A program made the position numbers and the translations under genes. The notes under the pieces are model-generated. The model made no database searches, was not told where the DNA came from, and saw only the letters and a program-made list of their open reading frames with translations. Below are positions 44,437 to 54,497 of a stretch of DNA of 54,497 nucleotides, in pieces (position 1 is the stretch's first letter; the number at the start of each line of letters is the position of its first letter). The stretch is from Gordonia alkanivorans NBRC 16433 (GTDB lineage Bacteria > Actinomycetota > Actinomycetes > Mycobacteriales > Mycobacteriaceae), in the NCBI RefSeq assembly GCF_000225505.1, contig NZ_BACI01000040.1, positions 1 to 54,497 of the forward strand, given 5' to 3'.

Positions 44437-47400
44437 TCAGCTTTCTGCCGGCGGCGGTCCGGCGGGCCTGCCCGCCGTCCGCTTCCGTGGGCGTCGACGC
44501 ACCGCAACCACCGGCTCTCCCGTGGAGACGGGACCGAAGGTGGTCTTGGGCGCTTCCGGAGCCGCGTCCACGGCCGTCATCACCACGTTCTCCGGTGCGG
44601 TCGTCGTCTGCGCCGGACGCCGGACCACCCGTCGGCGACGCTTCGCCGCAGGCGCCTGGCCGTCGGTCGACGCGGCCGGTTCCGCGGCCTCGGCGGGTTC
44701 TTCGACCTTGATGGGTTCGTCGGCCTTGGTGGGTTCGTCAGCCCTGGTGGGTTCCTGGGCCTGCGCTGGCTCCGTCTCCGGCGGGGTCTCGGCGGCAGTC
44801 GCGACAGCCTGCTCGACCTCGACGTGCTCACCCTCGTGGTGCTCGCCCTCGGGATGTTCGTCGTCGTGGTGATTCGCGGCCATCGCCCGGAACAACGGGT
44901 GCTCGGCGGCGGGCTTGTGCGGCGGGATCGCCGGAGGAGCCGCCTTGGGCGCCGCCACCTCGGCGGGGGCCTCCGACTTCTTCTTGCCGCGGCGCGAACG
45001 CTTGGAGCCCGCGCCGTCCGACTTCGCCGAATCGTCGCCGCGCACCTCGACCGGATTCGCGTGCACGATGAGTCCACGCCCGCCACACGAGGTGCACGGG
45101 GTCGAGAATGCTTCGAGCAGACCGGTTCCGAGACGCTTGCGGGTCATCTGGACCAGGCCGAGCGAGGTCACCTCGGACACCTGGTGACGGGTGCGGTCCC
45201 GCGCCAGCGCCTCGGTGAGGCGACGCAGCACCAGGTCCCGGTTCGACTCGAGGACCATGTCGATGAAGTCGACGATGATCATGCCGCCGATGTCGCGCAG
45301 ACGCATCTGCCGCACGATCTCCTCGGCCGCCTCGAGGTTGTTACGGGTGACCGTCTCCTCGAGGTTTCCGCCCGAACCGGTGAACTTGCCGGTGTTGACG
45401 TCAACGACCGTCATCGCCTCGGTGTGCTCGATGATCAGCGTGCCGCCCGAGGGCAGCCACACCTTGCGGTCGAGCGCCTTCGCGAGCTGCTCGTCGATGC
45501 GGTGGACCACAAACGAGTCCGGGGCATCCGCATGCGGCTTGCTGAACTTCTCCACCCGCTCCATGAGGTCGGGCGCAACCGAGCTGACGTAGCCCTCGAC
45601 GAGGTTCCACGCCTTGTCGCCCTCGACGACGAGCTTCTTGAAATCCTCGTTGAACAGGTCGCGAACCACGCGGACCAGCAGGTCGGGCTCCTCGTAGAGG
45701 GCCTTCGGCGCGCCGGAGCCGGACTTCTTGACGCTCTCGACCGACTCCTCGATCGACTTCCACTTCGCCTCGAGGCGGGCGATGTCGGCACCGAGCTCCT
45801 CGGCGCTCACTCCCTCGGAGGCGGTGCGGATGATCACGCCGGCGTCCTCGGGGACCAGCTTCGACAGGATCTGCTTGAGACGCTTGCGCTCGACGTCGGG
45901 CAGCTTGCGGCTGATACCGGTCGACGACCCGCCGGGCACGTAGACGAGGTACCGGCCGGCCAGCGAGATCTGCGTGGTCAGGCGGGCACCCTTGTGTCCC
46001 ACCGGGTCCTTGCTGACCTGTACAAGCACGTGGTCGCCGGGCTTGAGCGCCTGCTCGATCTTCCGCGAGCCGCCGTCGAGTCCGGCGGCGTCCCAGTTGA
46101 CCTCGCCGGCGTACAACACGCCGTTGCGACCGCGACCGATGTCGACGAACGCCGCCTCCATGCCGGGCAGCACGTTCTGGACGCGGCCGAGGTAGATGTT
46201 GCCGACCATCGACGACGACGTCGCCGTGGTGACGAAGTGTTCGACGAGGACACCGTCCTCGAGGACCGCGACCTGGGTGTAGTCCTCCACCGCGGCATGG
46301 TCGTGGCCGTCGCTGTCGGTGATGCTGCTGTTGGCGCTGCGCTCGCGCACCACCATCACGCGGTCCACGGCCTCACGACGGGCCAGGAACTCCGACTCGG
46401 TCAGGATCGGCGGACGCCGGCGACCGGCGTCGCGGCCGTCGCGGCGGCGCTGACGCTTGGCCTCGAGTCGCGTCGAACCGGAGATGCCCTGCACCTCGTC
46501 GCGCGCCCGCTTGCTGCGGGGTTCACGCTCGTGGACGACGGTGTTCGGCGGATCGTCCGGCGAACCCTCGTCGGGCTCTCCCCCGCCCTTGCGGCGGCGA
46601 CGCCGACGCCGGCGGCGGGTCGAGGACGCCTCACCCGAATCGTCACCGGACTCGTCGTCGTTGTCGTCCGAGTCGTCATCGGAATCGTCGTCCTTCGACT
46701 CGCCCTTCGACGAGTCGTCGGAGGCAGAGTCCTTGCGGTCGGCCTCCTCCGAGGTGTCCGACCCCGACCGACGACGGCGTCGGCGGCGAGAAGTCGGCTC
46801 GTCCGACTTCGAATCGTCTGCAGCCTCGTCCGTCGTCGTCTCGCCGGACTCGGTCGAGGAGTCGACGTCGGGGGTCGTGTCCTCGGCCTTGTCGTCGGTG
46901 TCGTCGTCGTCCGAGGCATCGCCCGACTCGCCGTCACCGCCCTGGTCACCGCGACCGCGGCCGCGACCACGACGTCCGCGACGCCGACGACGGTTACGAC
47001 CCGATCCCGAGTCGTCGGTGTCGGAGTTGTCACCGCTCTCGGAGTCGGAGCTGTCGGTGTTCTCCGCGCCGGTCTCGTCGGAGACATCCGAGTCGACGGT
47101 CTCCGCTTCGGGAGCCTTCGTCTCGGCAATCTTCGTCTCGGGTGCCTTGGCTTCCTGAGTCGTCGCGCCGGAATCGGCGTCGGTGGACGACGCTTCCTCC
47201 GGCTTGTCCGAGTCGTCGGCCTTCGCGGGCTTGTCGACCTGCTCGGTCTTCTCCGCCTGCTTGGCCGCGCGGGTTGCCTTCGGCTTGTCGGCCGGGGCCT
47301 GCGGCTGCAGGAACAGCGGCTGGGTGCCGTAGGACGCGTCGGACTCGGCGGCGGGCGTGGCAACCGGCTCGTCGTATCGCGTCGAGGCGGCCGAGAACAG

Positions 47401-47784
47401 GCTCGGCGGTTCGTCGGCCTTCGGGGCCTCCGCCTCGGGGGCGGGCTCCTGGGCGGCCGGTTCCTCGGCGACCGGTTCTGCCGTCGTGGCGGCTACGTCG
47501 GCTGCCGCCTCGGGGGCGGCCTCCTCGGCGGCGGCCGGCGTCACGCCGGGCTCGTCCGCATCGACGTTCGCCCGCACCCGTTCGGCCACGGCCTGCGCCA
47601 ACTCACGGTCGACGCTCGATTGGGGGCTGCGTGTCTGCACCCCGAGATTGGCCAGGTGCGCAAGCACCTGCCGACTCGTCAGGCCCAGGAAGCGGGCCAG
47701 TGCGTGCACACGAAGTTTGCTGGGAAATTCTTCCACCGGTTCTGGCGCTGCGTTCGCGTCAGCCGGTGACCCGTTGTCGGTCAC
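44437..47784 (-). CDS. rne: Ribonuclease E/G
   Basis: RNase E initiates mRNA decay and processes rRNA. The 1115-residue protein has an actinobacterial layout: a long low-complexity N-terminus (1 to about 460) with acidic Ser/Asp/Glu tracts and several basic RRRRRR patches, then a catalytic core with the S1 domain (about 500-600, MVGNIYLGRVQNVLPGMEAA), the DVNTGKF catalytic strand near 795 and a zinc-link CTSCGGRG near 898, then a Pro/Ala/Glu tail with basic RRRR segments (about 920-1115). GTG 47784 has AGGAG upstream. Its first ~55 residues include an IF2N-like stretch (LRVHALARFLGLTSRQVLAH). Confidence 0.96.
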   Translation of the reverse strand: MTDNGSPADANAAPEPVEEFPSKLRVHALARFLGLTSRQVLAHLANLGVQTRSPQSSVDRELAQAVAERVRANVDADEPGVTPAAAEEAAPEAAADVAATTAEPVAEEPAAQEPAPEAEAPKADEPPSLFSAASTRYDEPVATPAAESDASYGTQPLFLQPQAPADKPKATRAAKQAEKTEQVDKPAKADDSDKPEEASSTDADSGATTQEAKAPETKIAETKAPEAETVDSDVSDETGAENTDSSDSESGDNSDTDDSGSGRNRRRRRGRRGRGRGRGDQGGDGESGDASDDDDTDDKAEDTTPDVDSSTESGETTTDEAADDSKSDEPTSRRRRRRRSGSDTSEEADRKDSASDDSSKGESKDDDSDDDSDDNDDESGDDSGEASSTRRRRRRRRRKGGGEPDEGSPDDPPNTVVHEREPRSKRARDEVQGISGSTRLEAKRQRRRDGRDAGRRRPPILTESEFLARREAVDRVMVVRERSANSSITDSDGHDHAAVEDYTQVAVLEDGVLVEHFVTTATSSSMVGNIYLGRVQNVLPGMEAAFVDIGRGRNGVLYAGEVNWDAAGLDGGSRKIEQALKPGDHVLVQVSKDPVGHKGARLTTQISLAGRYLVYVPGGSSTGISRKLPDVERKRLKQILSKLVPEDAGVIIRTASEGVSAEELGADIARLEAKWKSIEESVESVKKSGSGAPKALYEEPDLLVRVVRDLFNEDFKKLVVEGDKAWNLVEGYVSSVAPDLMERVEKFSKPHADAPDSFVVHRIDEQLAKALDRKVWLPSGGTLIIEHTEAMTVVDVNTGKFTGSGGNLEETVTRNNLEAAEEIVRQMRLRDIGGMIIVDFIDMVLESNRDLVLRRLTEALARDRTRHQVSEVTSLGLVQMTRKRLGTGLLEAFSTPCTSCGGRGLIVHANPVEVRGDDSAKSDGAGSKRSRRGKKKSEAPAEVAAPKAAPPAIPPHKPAAEHPLFRAMAANHHDDEHPEGEHHEGEHVEVEQAVATAAETPPETEPAQAQEPTRADEPTKADEPIKVEEPAEAAEPAASTDGQAPAAKRRRRVVRRPAQTTTAPENVVMTAVDAAPEAPKTTFGPVSTGEPVVAVRRRPRKRTAGRPAGPPPAES

Positions 47785-48220
47785 TCAGTCTCCTCGAACC
47801 CCCGGGCGCGTCGGGCTGACGCGGCCACGCGAGGGTCTGCTCTGTGTCCCGGTCCACGTATGGCCGGTGTTGTGTGGTCTGCGCGTCATCACGCTGAGCC
47901 GAGTGTCGGTTCAGCAGAGAACGCTCTTGCTGTGTCGATGACCGCATCCCGGGCGCCTTCCACGACACCGGGCACAGGGCGAAGCCTGAGTGTTCGGCTG
48001 CTGGCAGCAGTACGAACCTCGGCGGGGTCAGCTGTGGTTGTGGGCGTCGCGGTGCGAGACTGCCGCACCGCGACGCGCCGAACCAAGGCGCGTCATCCGG
48101 CCATCGTCGACAAAGTGTGTCGGCGATAACCCTGCAAGTATCCCACACGGGGGTCGGATGACCGCAAAGTATGCGCGTTTGACACGCGCGTCGAACCGAG
48201 TCGAACCGAGGTGACCCCGG
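47785..48220. other. 436-base ndk-rne spacer with a perfect 13-bp hairpin
   Basis: No gene supported. It holds an exact inverted repeat, GCGTCGCGGTGCG (48044-48056) and its complement (48064-48076), with a seven-base loop. On the minus strand it follows ndk and precedes rne by about 260 bases, so it could end ndk transcripts or fold in a long rne leader. Long 5' leaders of rne mediate autoregulation in other bacteria. No T-tract. Confidence 0.6.
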
Positions 48221-48637
48221 TCAGCCAGCGAGTTCGGGGAACCAGATGGCGATCTCACGCTCGGCCGATTCCGGGGAGTCCGAGCCGTGGACCAGGTTGT
48301 ACTGCGTGTTCAGGGCGAGGTCGCCGCGGATGGTGCCGGGCACTGCCTTCTCCACGGGATCGGTGCCGCCGGCGATCTGGCGGAAGGCCGCGATGGCGCG
48401 CGGACCCTCCAGGACGGCGGCGACCAGCGGGCCGGAGGTGATGAACTCCAGCAGCGAGGGGAAGAAGGGCTTGTCCGCGTGTTCGGCGTAGTGGCCGCGG
48501 GCGACCTCGTCGCTTGCGGTCTTGAGCTCGAGAGCGACGAGGGTAAGCCCCTTGCGCTCGATACGGCTGATGATGTCGCCGACGAGCGAGCGTTCGACGC
48601 CGTCCGGCTTGATGAGTACGAGAGTGCGTTCAGTCAC
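48221..48637 (-). CDS. ndk: Nucleoside diphosphate kinase
   Basis: Ndk transfers the gamma-phosphate between nucleotides through a phospho-His. The 138-residue protein has the family start [20 protein letters not shown], the Lys/Arg nucleotide site, and the active-site His in NLVHGSDS. Two GTGs are in frame (48646 and 48637); the second has AAGG eight bases upstream and matches mycobacterial [12 protein letters not shown], so 48637 is chosen. Confidence 0.96.
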   Translation of the reverse strand: MTERTLVLIKPDGVERSLVGDIISRIERKGLTLVALELKTASDEVARGHYAEHADKPFFPSLLEFITSGPLVAAVLEGPRAIAAFRQIAGGTDPVEKAVPGTIRGDLALNTQYNLVHGSDSPESAEREIAIWFPELAG

Positions 48638-48675
48638 GACTGACACCTTATCGACCGGCCGGAGGATTCCGACGG

Positions 48676-49152
48676 TCAGGAGCAGTACTCACCGGCGACC
48701 GGGAAGAACCCGTAGTTGAACAGGCTGCCGGAGCGCGCCTGCGGGTCGACGACGATCTGCAGACACCCACCGGGTGACGCGAGCGCACCGGCGAGAGCGA
48801 GGTCGAACTGTTGCGCCAGAGCGAGATTCGCCGGACGGTACTGGGCGGGCACCGGCATGGTCGCGATGGCCTCAGGCGCCTTCATCCCCGCTGCGCGCTT
48901 GGTGATGGCATGGGTCGCGACGTAGCTGAACTCACCCTGCGAGACGGGGACCGGCGCGCCTGCCTCGGGCACCGCGAACGCCTCGAGCGCCGGGGGCGTC
49001 TGCTGGGGCGCGGGTTCCGCCGACGCGACGGCGGGAGCGCTCAGCGCGAAGGCGGCCGCCCCGAGCAGCGCCGTTCCGGCCGTGCGGCCGAGACGGGCGG
49101 AGGTGCGGGGGCGATCGATACCGGCGGGTGTCCGGGAAAACAGGAACTGCAC
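48676..49152 (-). CDS. Secreted hypothetical protein, 158 aa
   Basis: A 158-residue exported protein: basic N-terminus, hydrophobic segment ([20 protein letters not shown]), signal-peptidase site near ASA-EP, a Pro/Ala linker ([20 protein letters not shown]), and a C-terminal domain with two cysteines (GGCLQIVV and GEYC) that could form a disulfide. I do not recognise a family. GTG 49150-49152 has GAGGA five bases upstream; a second GTG lies four codons further up. It sits between ndk and DUF4233, where M. tuberculosis has no gene. Confidence 0.7.
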   Translation of the reverse strand: MQFLFSRTPAGIDRPRTSARLGRTAGTALLGAAAFALSAPAVASAEPAPQQTPPALEAFAVPEAGAPVPVSQGEFSYVATHAITKRAAGMKAPEAIATMPVPAQYRPANLALAQQFDLALAGALASPGGCLQIVVDPQARSGSLFNYGFFPVAGEYCS

Positions 49153-49358
49153 GTACGTCCTCACGTTGGATGGCGCTGCGATTGCGGGTCGCGATGAAAA
49201 GGAAGCCGGGCGGGAACCGGTCCGCTCCCCCTCGGCTTGCGCCATTGTTGCAGCAACTCCCGCAGTCCGCTCCGCTTCGCCGATAACGGTCCGGCCACAG
49301 GTCTTGCGACCACCAAACCGTGGTCTCCGACAGCGTTGACCACCCAGGTGGGGGCCGG

Positions 49359-49748
49359 TCAGTCGATCGGTTCCTGACCGGGGAGCATGCCCATTTCGAC
49401 GCGCTTCTCCACATCCCGCTTGATGTAGACGATGTAGAGCCAAACCGACCCGAAGACCACGCCGACCGCGGCGATGGACCAATGGAAGACACCACCGGCG
49501 ATCACCGCCACCTGTAGGGCGAGGTCGAGTTTGAGCGCATACGGGCGGCCCTGCATCCCGGCGGCCACGATCATCGCGAGCACGAGGAGGATCAGGTATC
49601 CGCCGGACACCCAGGTCAGACCGCCGCCGAGACGCCAGACGATGGGGAACGCCAGGATGACGACGATGACCTCGAGGATCATCGTCCCGGCCATCACCCC
49701 GCGCAGGCCCTTCCACGGGTCGTTGGCGGGTGGGGTGTACCGGGTCAT
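49359..49748 (-). CDS. DUF4233 membrane protein
   Basis: A 129-residue protein with about four transmembrane helices (GTMILEVIVVILAFPIVW, GGYLILLVLAMIVAAGM, LALQVAVIAGGVFHW, AAVGVVFGSVWLYIVYI), matching the actinobacterial DUF4233 family (Rv2446c). It is always next to folC but its function is unknown. ATG 49748 overlaps the folC stop by four bases. The C-terminal tail is charged (KRDVEKRVEMGMLPGQEPID). Confidence 0.92.
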   Translation of the reverse strand: MTRYTPPANDPWKGLRGVMAGTMILEVIVVILAFPIVWRLGGGLTWVSGGYLILLVLAMIVAAGMQGRPYALKLDLALQVAVIAGGVFHWSIAAVGVVFGSVWLYIVYIKRDVEKRVEMGMLPGQEPID

Positions 49749-51271
49749 GAGGGTTCCTTACCGAACAGGGTGCGCGCGGCACCGGCGGTCACGACCGAGC
49801 CGGTGATGACGACGCCCGCACCCGAGACTCGTTGGCCCTCGGCTTCCTCCGCGAGGGCGATGGCTTCTTCGACGGCGTCGGGCAGGAACGGCTGGACGAC
49901 GACCCGTTCCTCGCCGAACACCTCGGTCGCGTACTCCGCGAGCGTCTCGGCGTCGAGGGCACGCGGCGAACCGTTGTTGGTGACGACGACGGTGTCGAGC
50001 ACCGGCTCGAGCGCCTCGAGCAGTCCCCGTGCGTCCTTGTCACCGAGCACGCCGACCACGCCGATGAGGCGCCGGAAGTCGAACTCCTCGGCCAGCGCCT
50101 GGGCCAGTGCGTTCGCGCCGTGCGGATTGTGCGCGGCGTCGGCGAAGACCGTCGGTGCGCTGCGGAGCCGCTCGAGGCGGCCGGGATTACCGACCGTGGC
50201 GAAGCCGCTCCGGATCGCGTCGATGTCGAGCTGACGGTCCTGACCGGCACCGAAGAACGCCTCGACCGCGGCGAGCGCCAGCGACGCGTTGGCGGCCTGA
50301 TGCGCACCGTGCAGCGGGAGGAACACCTCGTCGTAGACGCCGCCCAACCCCTGAATCGTGAGCATCTGGCCACCGACGGCGGTGGCCGATCCGAGGACCG
50401 CGAACTCCGAACCCTGACGGGCCACGACCGTGCCCGCATCGACCGCCGCGCGCAGCAGCACCTCCATGACCTCGGGGTTCTGCTCGGCGATGATCGTGAC
50501 CGGGTCGACGGCACCGACGGCATCCGGCTCACCGGGCTTGATGATGCCGGCCTTCTCCCCCGCGATGGCGGAGAGCGTGTCACCGAGATAGTCGGCGTGG
50601 TCCATGGCGATCGGCGTGATGACCGAGACGATGCCGTCGATGACGTTGGTGGCGTCCCAGCGTCCGCCCATGCCGGTCTCGACCACCGCGACGTCGACCG
50701 GCGCCTCGGCGAAGACCGCATAGGCCATCGCGGTCAGCACCTCGAACTTGCTCATGCGCGGCCCGCCGGCCGCGGTAGAGCTGTCGTCGACCATCGTGAT
50801 GTACGGCTCGAGCTCGCGGTAGGTGTCGATGTAGGTCCGGGCACGAATCGGCTTGCCGTCCACCGAGATCCGCTCGGTGACGCGCTGGAGGTGCGGGCTG
50901 GTGATGCGTCCGGTCCGCCGGTGCAGCGCGGTCATCAGCGCATCGATCATCCGCGTCACCGACGTCTTGCCGTTGGTGCCCGCGACGTGGATCGCCGGAT
51001 AACTGTGCTGCGGCGAGCCGAGCAGATCCATGAGCGCCGCGATACGTGTCAGCGACGGTTCGATCCTGGTCTCGGGCCAGCGGGTGTCGAGTTCGGCCTC
51101 GACCTCGGCGAGTTCGGCGAGATCGTCGGCGCTGTCGTGGACGGTCAGCGGTGGGCGGTCGGTCTCGGCGTCCGCCGCCCGCTCCTCCGCGTCGAGCAGT
51201 TCCGACAATCCCAGCGGATCCTCGCCGACGACGGCGGGATCCTCTTCGGGGAAGCCGGTCTCGTCGCTCAC
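49745..51271 (-). CDS. folC: Folylpolyglutamate / dihydrofolate synthase
   Basis: FolC adds glutamate to dihydropteroate and folates. The 508-residue protein has an acidic N-terminal extension (1 to about 60), the P-loop [32 protein letters not shown], the [16 protein letters not shown]ur-ligase-like region, DHADYLGD and the C-terminal [16 protein letters not shown] 51271 overlaps the valS stop. The N-terminal extension is longer than in E. coli but is common in actinobacteria. Confidence 0.96.
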   Translation of the reverse strand: MSDETGFPEEDPAVVGEDPLGLSELLDAEERAADAETDRPPLTVHDSADDLAELAEVEAELDTRWPETRIEPSLTRIAALMDLLGSPQHSYPAIHVAGTNGKTSVTRMIDALMTALHRRTGRITSPHLQRVTERISVDGKPIRARTYIDTYRELEPYITMVDDSSTAAGGPRMSKFEVLTAMAYAVFAEAPVDVAVVETGMGGRWDATNVIDGIVSVITPIAMDHADYLGDTLSAIAGEKAGIIKPGEPDAVGAVDPVTIIAEQNPEVMEVLLRAAVDAGTVVARQGSEFAVLGSATAVGGQMLTIQGLGGVYDEVFLPLHGAHQAANASLALAAVEAFFGAGQDRQLDIDAIRSGFATVGNPGRLERLRSAPTVFADAAHNPHGANALAQALAEEFDFRRLIGVVGVLGDKDARGLLEALEPVLDTVVVTNNGSPRALDAETLAEYATEVFGEERVVVQPFLPDAVEEAIALAEEAEGQRVSGAGVVITGSVVTAGAARTLFGKEPS

Positions 51272-53940
51272 GCGCCGCCGGCCAGACTCGCCAGTTTCGC
51301 GTTCAGACGCTCGACCTCTTCGGTCGCGATCCGCTGGCGATCACGGATCTTGCTGACCACGTGGTCGGGGGCCTTGGACAGGAACTGCTCGTTGCCGAGC
51401 TTGGCCGAGGTGGTCGCCAGCTCCTTCTCGGCGACCGCCAGGTCCTTGGTGAGACGCTTCCGCTCGGCCTCGACGTCCACGGTTCCCGACGTGTCGATCG
51501 CGACGGTGACGGTCGCGACGGACAGCCGGACCTCGATGGTCGCGGTGGCCCCGAAGCCGGGCCCGGCGGGATCGAGACGTGCCAGCGACTGCACATAGGG
51601 CAGCAGCGGCTCGATGCCCGACTCCCCCAGTCCGTCGAACTGTGCGGCCACCCGCTGACCGGGGCGGAGTCCCTGGTCGCTGCGGAAGCGGCGGACCTCG
51701 GTGATGAGTCGCTGCAGGTCGGCGACACGGGCCGCCGAATCGGCGGACCAGTCCTGCCCGGACGGCGTCGGCCACTCGGCGATCACCAGCGACTCGCCCC
51801 CGGTGAGCGTCTTCCAGAGCACCTCGGTGACGAACGGCATCACCGGCGACAGCGCCCGCAGCAGCGGCTCGAGGACCGCGCCGAGCACGATGGAGGTCGT
51901 CTCCGAACGCTTCTCGTCGTTCTCGGCGAACTGGACCTTGGCCAGCTCGAGGTACCAGTCGCACACCTCGTCCCAGGCGAAGTGGTAGAGCGACTCGCAC
52001 GCCTTGGAGAACTCGTAGGACTCGAAACCGGCGTCGACCTCGGCGAGCACCTCGCCGAGGCGCCGGAGAATCCAGCGGTCGGCGTCGGTCAGTGCCTCCG
52101 CGGCGGGCAGCTCGGCAACCTTGGCGCCGTTCATCAGCGCGAACTTCGTCGCGTTGTACAGCTTGGTCGCGAAGTTCCGCGACGACTGGGCATGGTCCTC
52201 GCCCACCGAGATGTCGGCACCCGGGTTGGCGCCGCGCGCCAGCGTGAAGCGCAGTGCGTCCGCGCCGAAGCGCTCCACCCAGTCGAGTGGGTCGATGCCG
52301 TTGCCCTTCGACTTCGACATCTTGCGGCCGTGCTCGTCGCGGACCAAGCCGTGCAGGAACAGGTTGTGGAACGGGATCTCGCGGCCCGGGCCCAGGTCCT
52401 TGCCGACGTAGGTGCCGAACATCATCATCCGCGCCACCCAGAAGAACAGGATGTCGTATCCGGTGACGAGAACCGAAGTGGGATAGAACTTCTCGAGATC
52501 GTCGGTCTCATCCGGCCAGCCCATCGTGGAGAACGGCCACAGGCCCGAGGAGAACCAGGTGTCGAGGACGTCGGTCTCCTGGACGTAACCCTCCGGCGCC
52601 TTCTCGTCGGGTCCGACGCAGACGACCTCGCCGTCGGGGCCGTACCAGATCGGGATGCGATGGCCCCACCACAGCTGCCGCGAGATGCACCAGTCGTGCA
52701 TGTCGTCGACCCAACCGAACCAGCGCGGCTCCATCGACTTCGGATGGATCACGGTCGAGCCGTCTCGGACGGCGTCGCCGGCGGACTTCGCCAGCGACGA
52801 GACGTCGACCCACCACTGCATCGACAGGCGCGGTTCGATCGGCTCACCGGTGCGCTCGGAGTGTCCGACGCTGTGCAGATACGGGCGCACCTCCTTGACG
52901 ATGCGGCCCTGCTCGGCGAGCGCCTCGCGGACCTTGACGCGCGCCTCGAAACGGTCCATTCCGTCGAATTGCGTTCCGGTGTCGGCGATCCGGGCCGATT
53001 CGTCCATGATCGTCGGCATCGGCAGGTTGTGCCGCTGGCCGAGCGCGAAGTCGTTGGGGTCGTGCGCCGGGGTGATCTTGACTGCGCCGCTGCCGAATTC
53101 GGGGTCGACGTAGTCGTCGGCGACGATCGGGATGTTCCGGTCGAGGAACGGGTGCGGCAGTTCGGTGCCGATCAGGTGCCTGTACCGCTCGTCGTCGGGG
53201 TGCACGGCGATCGCGGTGTCGCCGAGCATGGTCTCCAGACGCGTCGTGGCGACCACGATGTGGGGTTCGGAGTCGTCGAGCGAGCCGTAACGGAAGCTGA
53301 CGAGTTCGCCCTCGACGTCGGCGTAGCTGACCTCGATGTCGCTGACCGCCGTCTTGAGGACCGGCGACCAGTTGACCAGGCGCTCCGCCTGATAGATCAA
53401 CCCGTCGTCGAACATCTTCTTGAAGACCGTGTGCACCGCACGCGACAGACCCTCGTCCATCGTGAAGCGCTCGCGCGACCAGTCGACGCTGTCGCCGAGC
53501 CGGCGCATCTGTTCACCGATGTTGCCGCCGATCTCGGCCTTCTCGGCCCAGACGCGCTCGATGAAGGCCTCGCGGCCGAGGTCGTCGCGGGTCTTGCCCT
53601 CGGCGGCCAGCTTGCGCTCGACCATCGTCTGCATGGCGATCGCGGCATGGTCCATGCCGGGCAGCCACAGCACCTCGTAGCCCTGCATCCGGCGACGACG
53701 CGACAACGCGTCCATGAGGACGTGCTCGTAGGCGTGACCCATGTGCAGCGACCCGTTGACATTGGGCGGCGGGATCACGATCGAGAACGGGGGCTTGTCA
53801 CTCTTCGCGTCGGCGGTGAAGTAGCCGGCATCGACCCAGCCCTGGTAGAGCGTCGCCTCGTGCTGGGCGGGGTCCCAGGATTTCGGCAACTCGTTCTCGG
53901 GCGGCGCGGATGTCGGGTCGAGTGATGTCACGGCCGCCAT
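51268..53940 (-). CDS. valS: Valyl-tRNA synthetase
   Basis: A class I aminoacyl-tRNA synthetase that charges tRNA-Val and edits threonine. The 890-residue protein has the HIGH motif as HMGHAYEH, the editing domain ([20 protein letters not shown]), the KMSKSKGNG motif, the anticodon-binding domain, and a C-terminal coiled coil with Ala/Glu/Lys heptads ([20 protein letters not shown]). Full length. It starts the valS-folC-DUF4233 run. Confidence 0.97.
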   Translation of the reverse strand: MAAVTSLDPTSAPPENELPKSWDPAQHEATLYQGWVDAGYFTADAKSDKPPFSIVIPPPNVNGSLHMGHAYEHVLMDALSRRRRMQGYEVLWLPGMDHAAIAMQTMVERKLAAEGKTRDDLGREAFIERVWAEKAEIGGNIGEQMRRLGDSVDWSRERFTMDEGLSRAVHTVFKKMFDDGLIYQAERLVNWSPVLKTAVSDIEVSYADVEGELVSFRYGSLDDSEPHIVVATTRLETMLGDTAIAVHPDDERYRHLIGTELPHPFLDRNIPIVADDYVDPEFGSGAVKITPAHDPNDFALGQRHNLPMPTIMDESARIADTGTQFDGMDRFEARVKVREALAEQGRIVKEVRPYLHSVGHSERTGEPIEPRLSMQWWVDVSSLAKSAGDAVRDGSTVIHPKSMEPRWFGWVDDMHDWCISRQLWWGHRIPIWYGPDGEVVCVGPDEKAPEGYVQETDVLDTWFSSGLWPFSTMGWPDETDDLEKFYPTSVLVTGYDILFFWVARMMMFGTYVGKDLGPGREIPFHNLFLHGLVRDEHGRKMSKSKGNGIDPLDWVERFGADALRFTLARGANPGADISVGEDHAQSSRNFATKLYNATKFALMNGAKVAELPAAEALTDADRWILRRLGEVLAEVDAGFESYEFSKACESLYHFAWDEVCDWYLELAKVQFAENDEKRSETTSIVLGAVLEPLLRALSPVMPFVTEVLWKTLTGGESLVIAEWPTPSGQDWSADSAARVADLQRLITEVRRFRSDQGLRPGQRVAAQFDGLGESGIEPLLPYVQSLARLDPAGPGFGATATIEVRLSVATVTVAIDTSGTVDVEAERKRLTKDLAVAEKELATTSAKLGNEQFLSKAPDHVVSKIRDRQRIATEEVERLNAKLASLAGGA

Positions 53941-53992
53941 TCTATGTTTCCGCCGGGTGTGACCTCGCCCCGGTCCTCACTCGCGGACGGGT

Positions 53993-54145
53993 TCATGCGG
54001 TCTCGGCCTGAAGTGCCGGACCGAGGAGGAGTCCGCCGTCGATGACGTACTCCGCCCCCGTGATGAACGACGCCTCCGGCGACGTGAGGAACAGCAGGAG
54101 CCGGGTCACGTCGACCGGCTCGCCGAGCCGATACGCCACGGCAAC
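53993..54145 (-). pseudogene. C-terminal remnant of a short-chain dehydrogenase
   Basis: Residues encoded here (RLGEPVDVTRLLLFLTSPEA, then FITGAEYVIDGGLLLGP) are the last ~45 residues of a typical SDR, including the YVIDGG end motif. No Rossmann GxxxGxG or YxxxK sequence is found in any frame upstream before mobA, which ends at 54197, so only the tail remains. The frame can be opened by a weak ATG at 54190, but this would not give a functional enzyme. Confidence 0.7.
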
Positions 54146-54196
54146 GCCGCGGACGCCCACCGGCGACTGAACTCCTCGGCCGGCGTTCAACTGCGC

Positions 54197-54497
54197 TCAG
54201 CCCGTCGTCACACGCAGACGATGCAGGTCCTCGGGCGCGTTCACGTTCACGAGCCACTCGGGGTCGGACACGCCCACGCGGTGGGTGTTGAGTGCCTCGA
54301 CCGCACCGAGCATCCGGCGCTCACCACCGGCCACCAGATCGGCGATCACCGGTCCCGCGTCGGTCCGGTAGATCCCGGCCATCGGGTGGTCGCGCTGCGC
54401 GTCGCGCGCGATCACCGCCTGAGTGGAGTCGGTGAGCCCCAGTCGGAGTTCGTCGATGAGCTCGGGCGCGATCAGCGGCATGTCGGTGGCGCACACG
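54197..54497 (-). CDS. mobA: Molybdenum cofactor guanylyltransferase MobA (partial)
   Basis: MobA attaches GMP to molybdopterin. The 99 visible residues are the C-terminal half: CATDMPLIAPELIDELRLGL with the DMP metal motif, AGIYRTD, and the terminal LVNVNAPEDLHRLRV pattern (family NVNTPEDL). The N-terminal GGxSxRMG part lies beyond the window. It runs upstream of the SDR remnant on the same strand. Confidence 0.88.
   Translation of the reverse strand, partial: VCATDMPLIAPELIDELRLGLTDSTQAVIARDAQRDHPMAGIYRTDAGPVIADLVAGGERRMLGAVEALNTHRVGVSDPEWLVNVNAPEDLHRLRVTTG

Noticed and set aside
44824..47769. A long plus-strand frame antisense to rne
   Set aside because: Low-complexity Arg/Leu/Gly/Val composition and no ribosome site; it mirrors the repetitive codons of rne.
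51046..53925. A very long open frame on the plus strand antisense to valS
   Set aside because: High third-position GC leaves long shadow frames. Its sequence is Arg/His/Asp-rich with no family motif, while valS on the minus strand is complete.

Overview
The window looks like a chromosome segment of a high-GC mycolic-acid actinobacterium, most probably Gordonia or a close relative (Rhodococcus, Dietzia, Williamsia). The basis is the high GC, the many GTG starts, four-base start/stop overlaps, a DUF222/HNH (13E12-type) gene, type VII secretion-like small proteins, an ectABC cluster, and gene order recalled from Mycobacterium tuberculosis. Two blocks that lie apart in M. tuberculosis (Rv2896c to Rv2927c plus Rv2965c-Rv2966c, and Rv2439c to Rv2453c) are joined here. 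Nearly all core genes run on the minus strand.

Layout from left to right. 1-7.4 kb: end of a TetR-type regulator, dprA, comM, a small hypothetical gene, then three plus-strand genes (DUF222/HNH, bluB, a secreted DUF4185/GH183-type protein), and yraN. 7.4-13.6 kb: DUF2469, rnhB, lepB, rplS; a three-gene type VII-secretion-like module; then trmD, rimM, a KH protein and rpsP. 13.9-27.2 kb: an amidohydrolase, ffh, glnD-glnB-amt (nitrogen signalling and ammonium uptake), ftsY (with ffh, the SRP targeting pair), smc, acylphosphatase and an OsmC protein. 27.2-31.4 kb: a lower-GC insertion between osmC and mutM carrying an AAA+ ATPase and a subtilisin-like protease, which matches the layout of the IetAS antiphage system. 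31.4-35.7 kb: mutM, rnc, DUF177, sepIVA, coaD, rsmD. 35.8-40.8 kb (plus strand apart from one gene): ectABC for ectoine, a minus-strand alpha/beta hydrolase divergent from a TetR regulator across a long dyad, and a sirtuin. 40.8-54.5 kb: proB, obg, rpmA, rplU, rne, ndk, a secreted hypothetical, DUF4233, folC, valS, an SDR remnant, and the start-less end of mobA.

The most notable points are: the IetAS-like island; glnD, whose conserved N-terminus extends past the first canonical start to a GTA codon sitting behind a good Shine-Dalgarno; a type VII-like protein whose C-terminus resembles a deaminase toxin without its zinc ligands; an alpha/beta hydrolase with Ala at the nucleophile elbow; a 35-bp operator-like dyad; and a series of strong hairpins marking operon ends. 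I saw no tRNA, rRNA, CRISPR array or insertion sequence.
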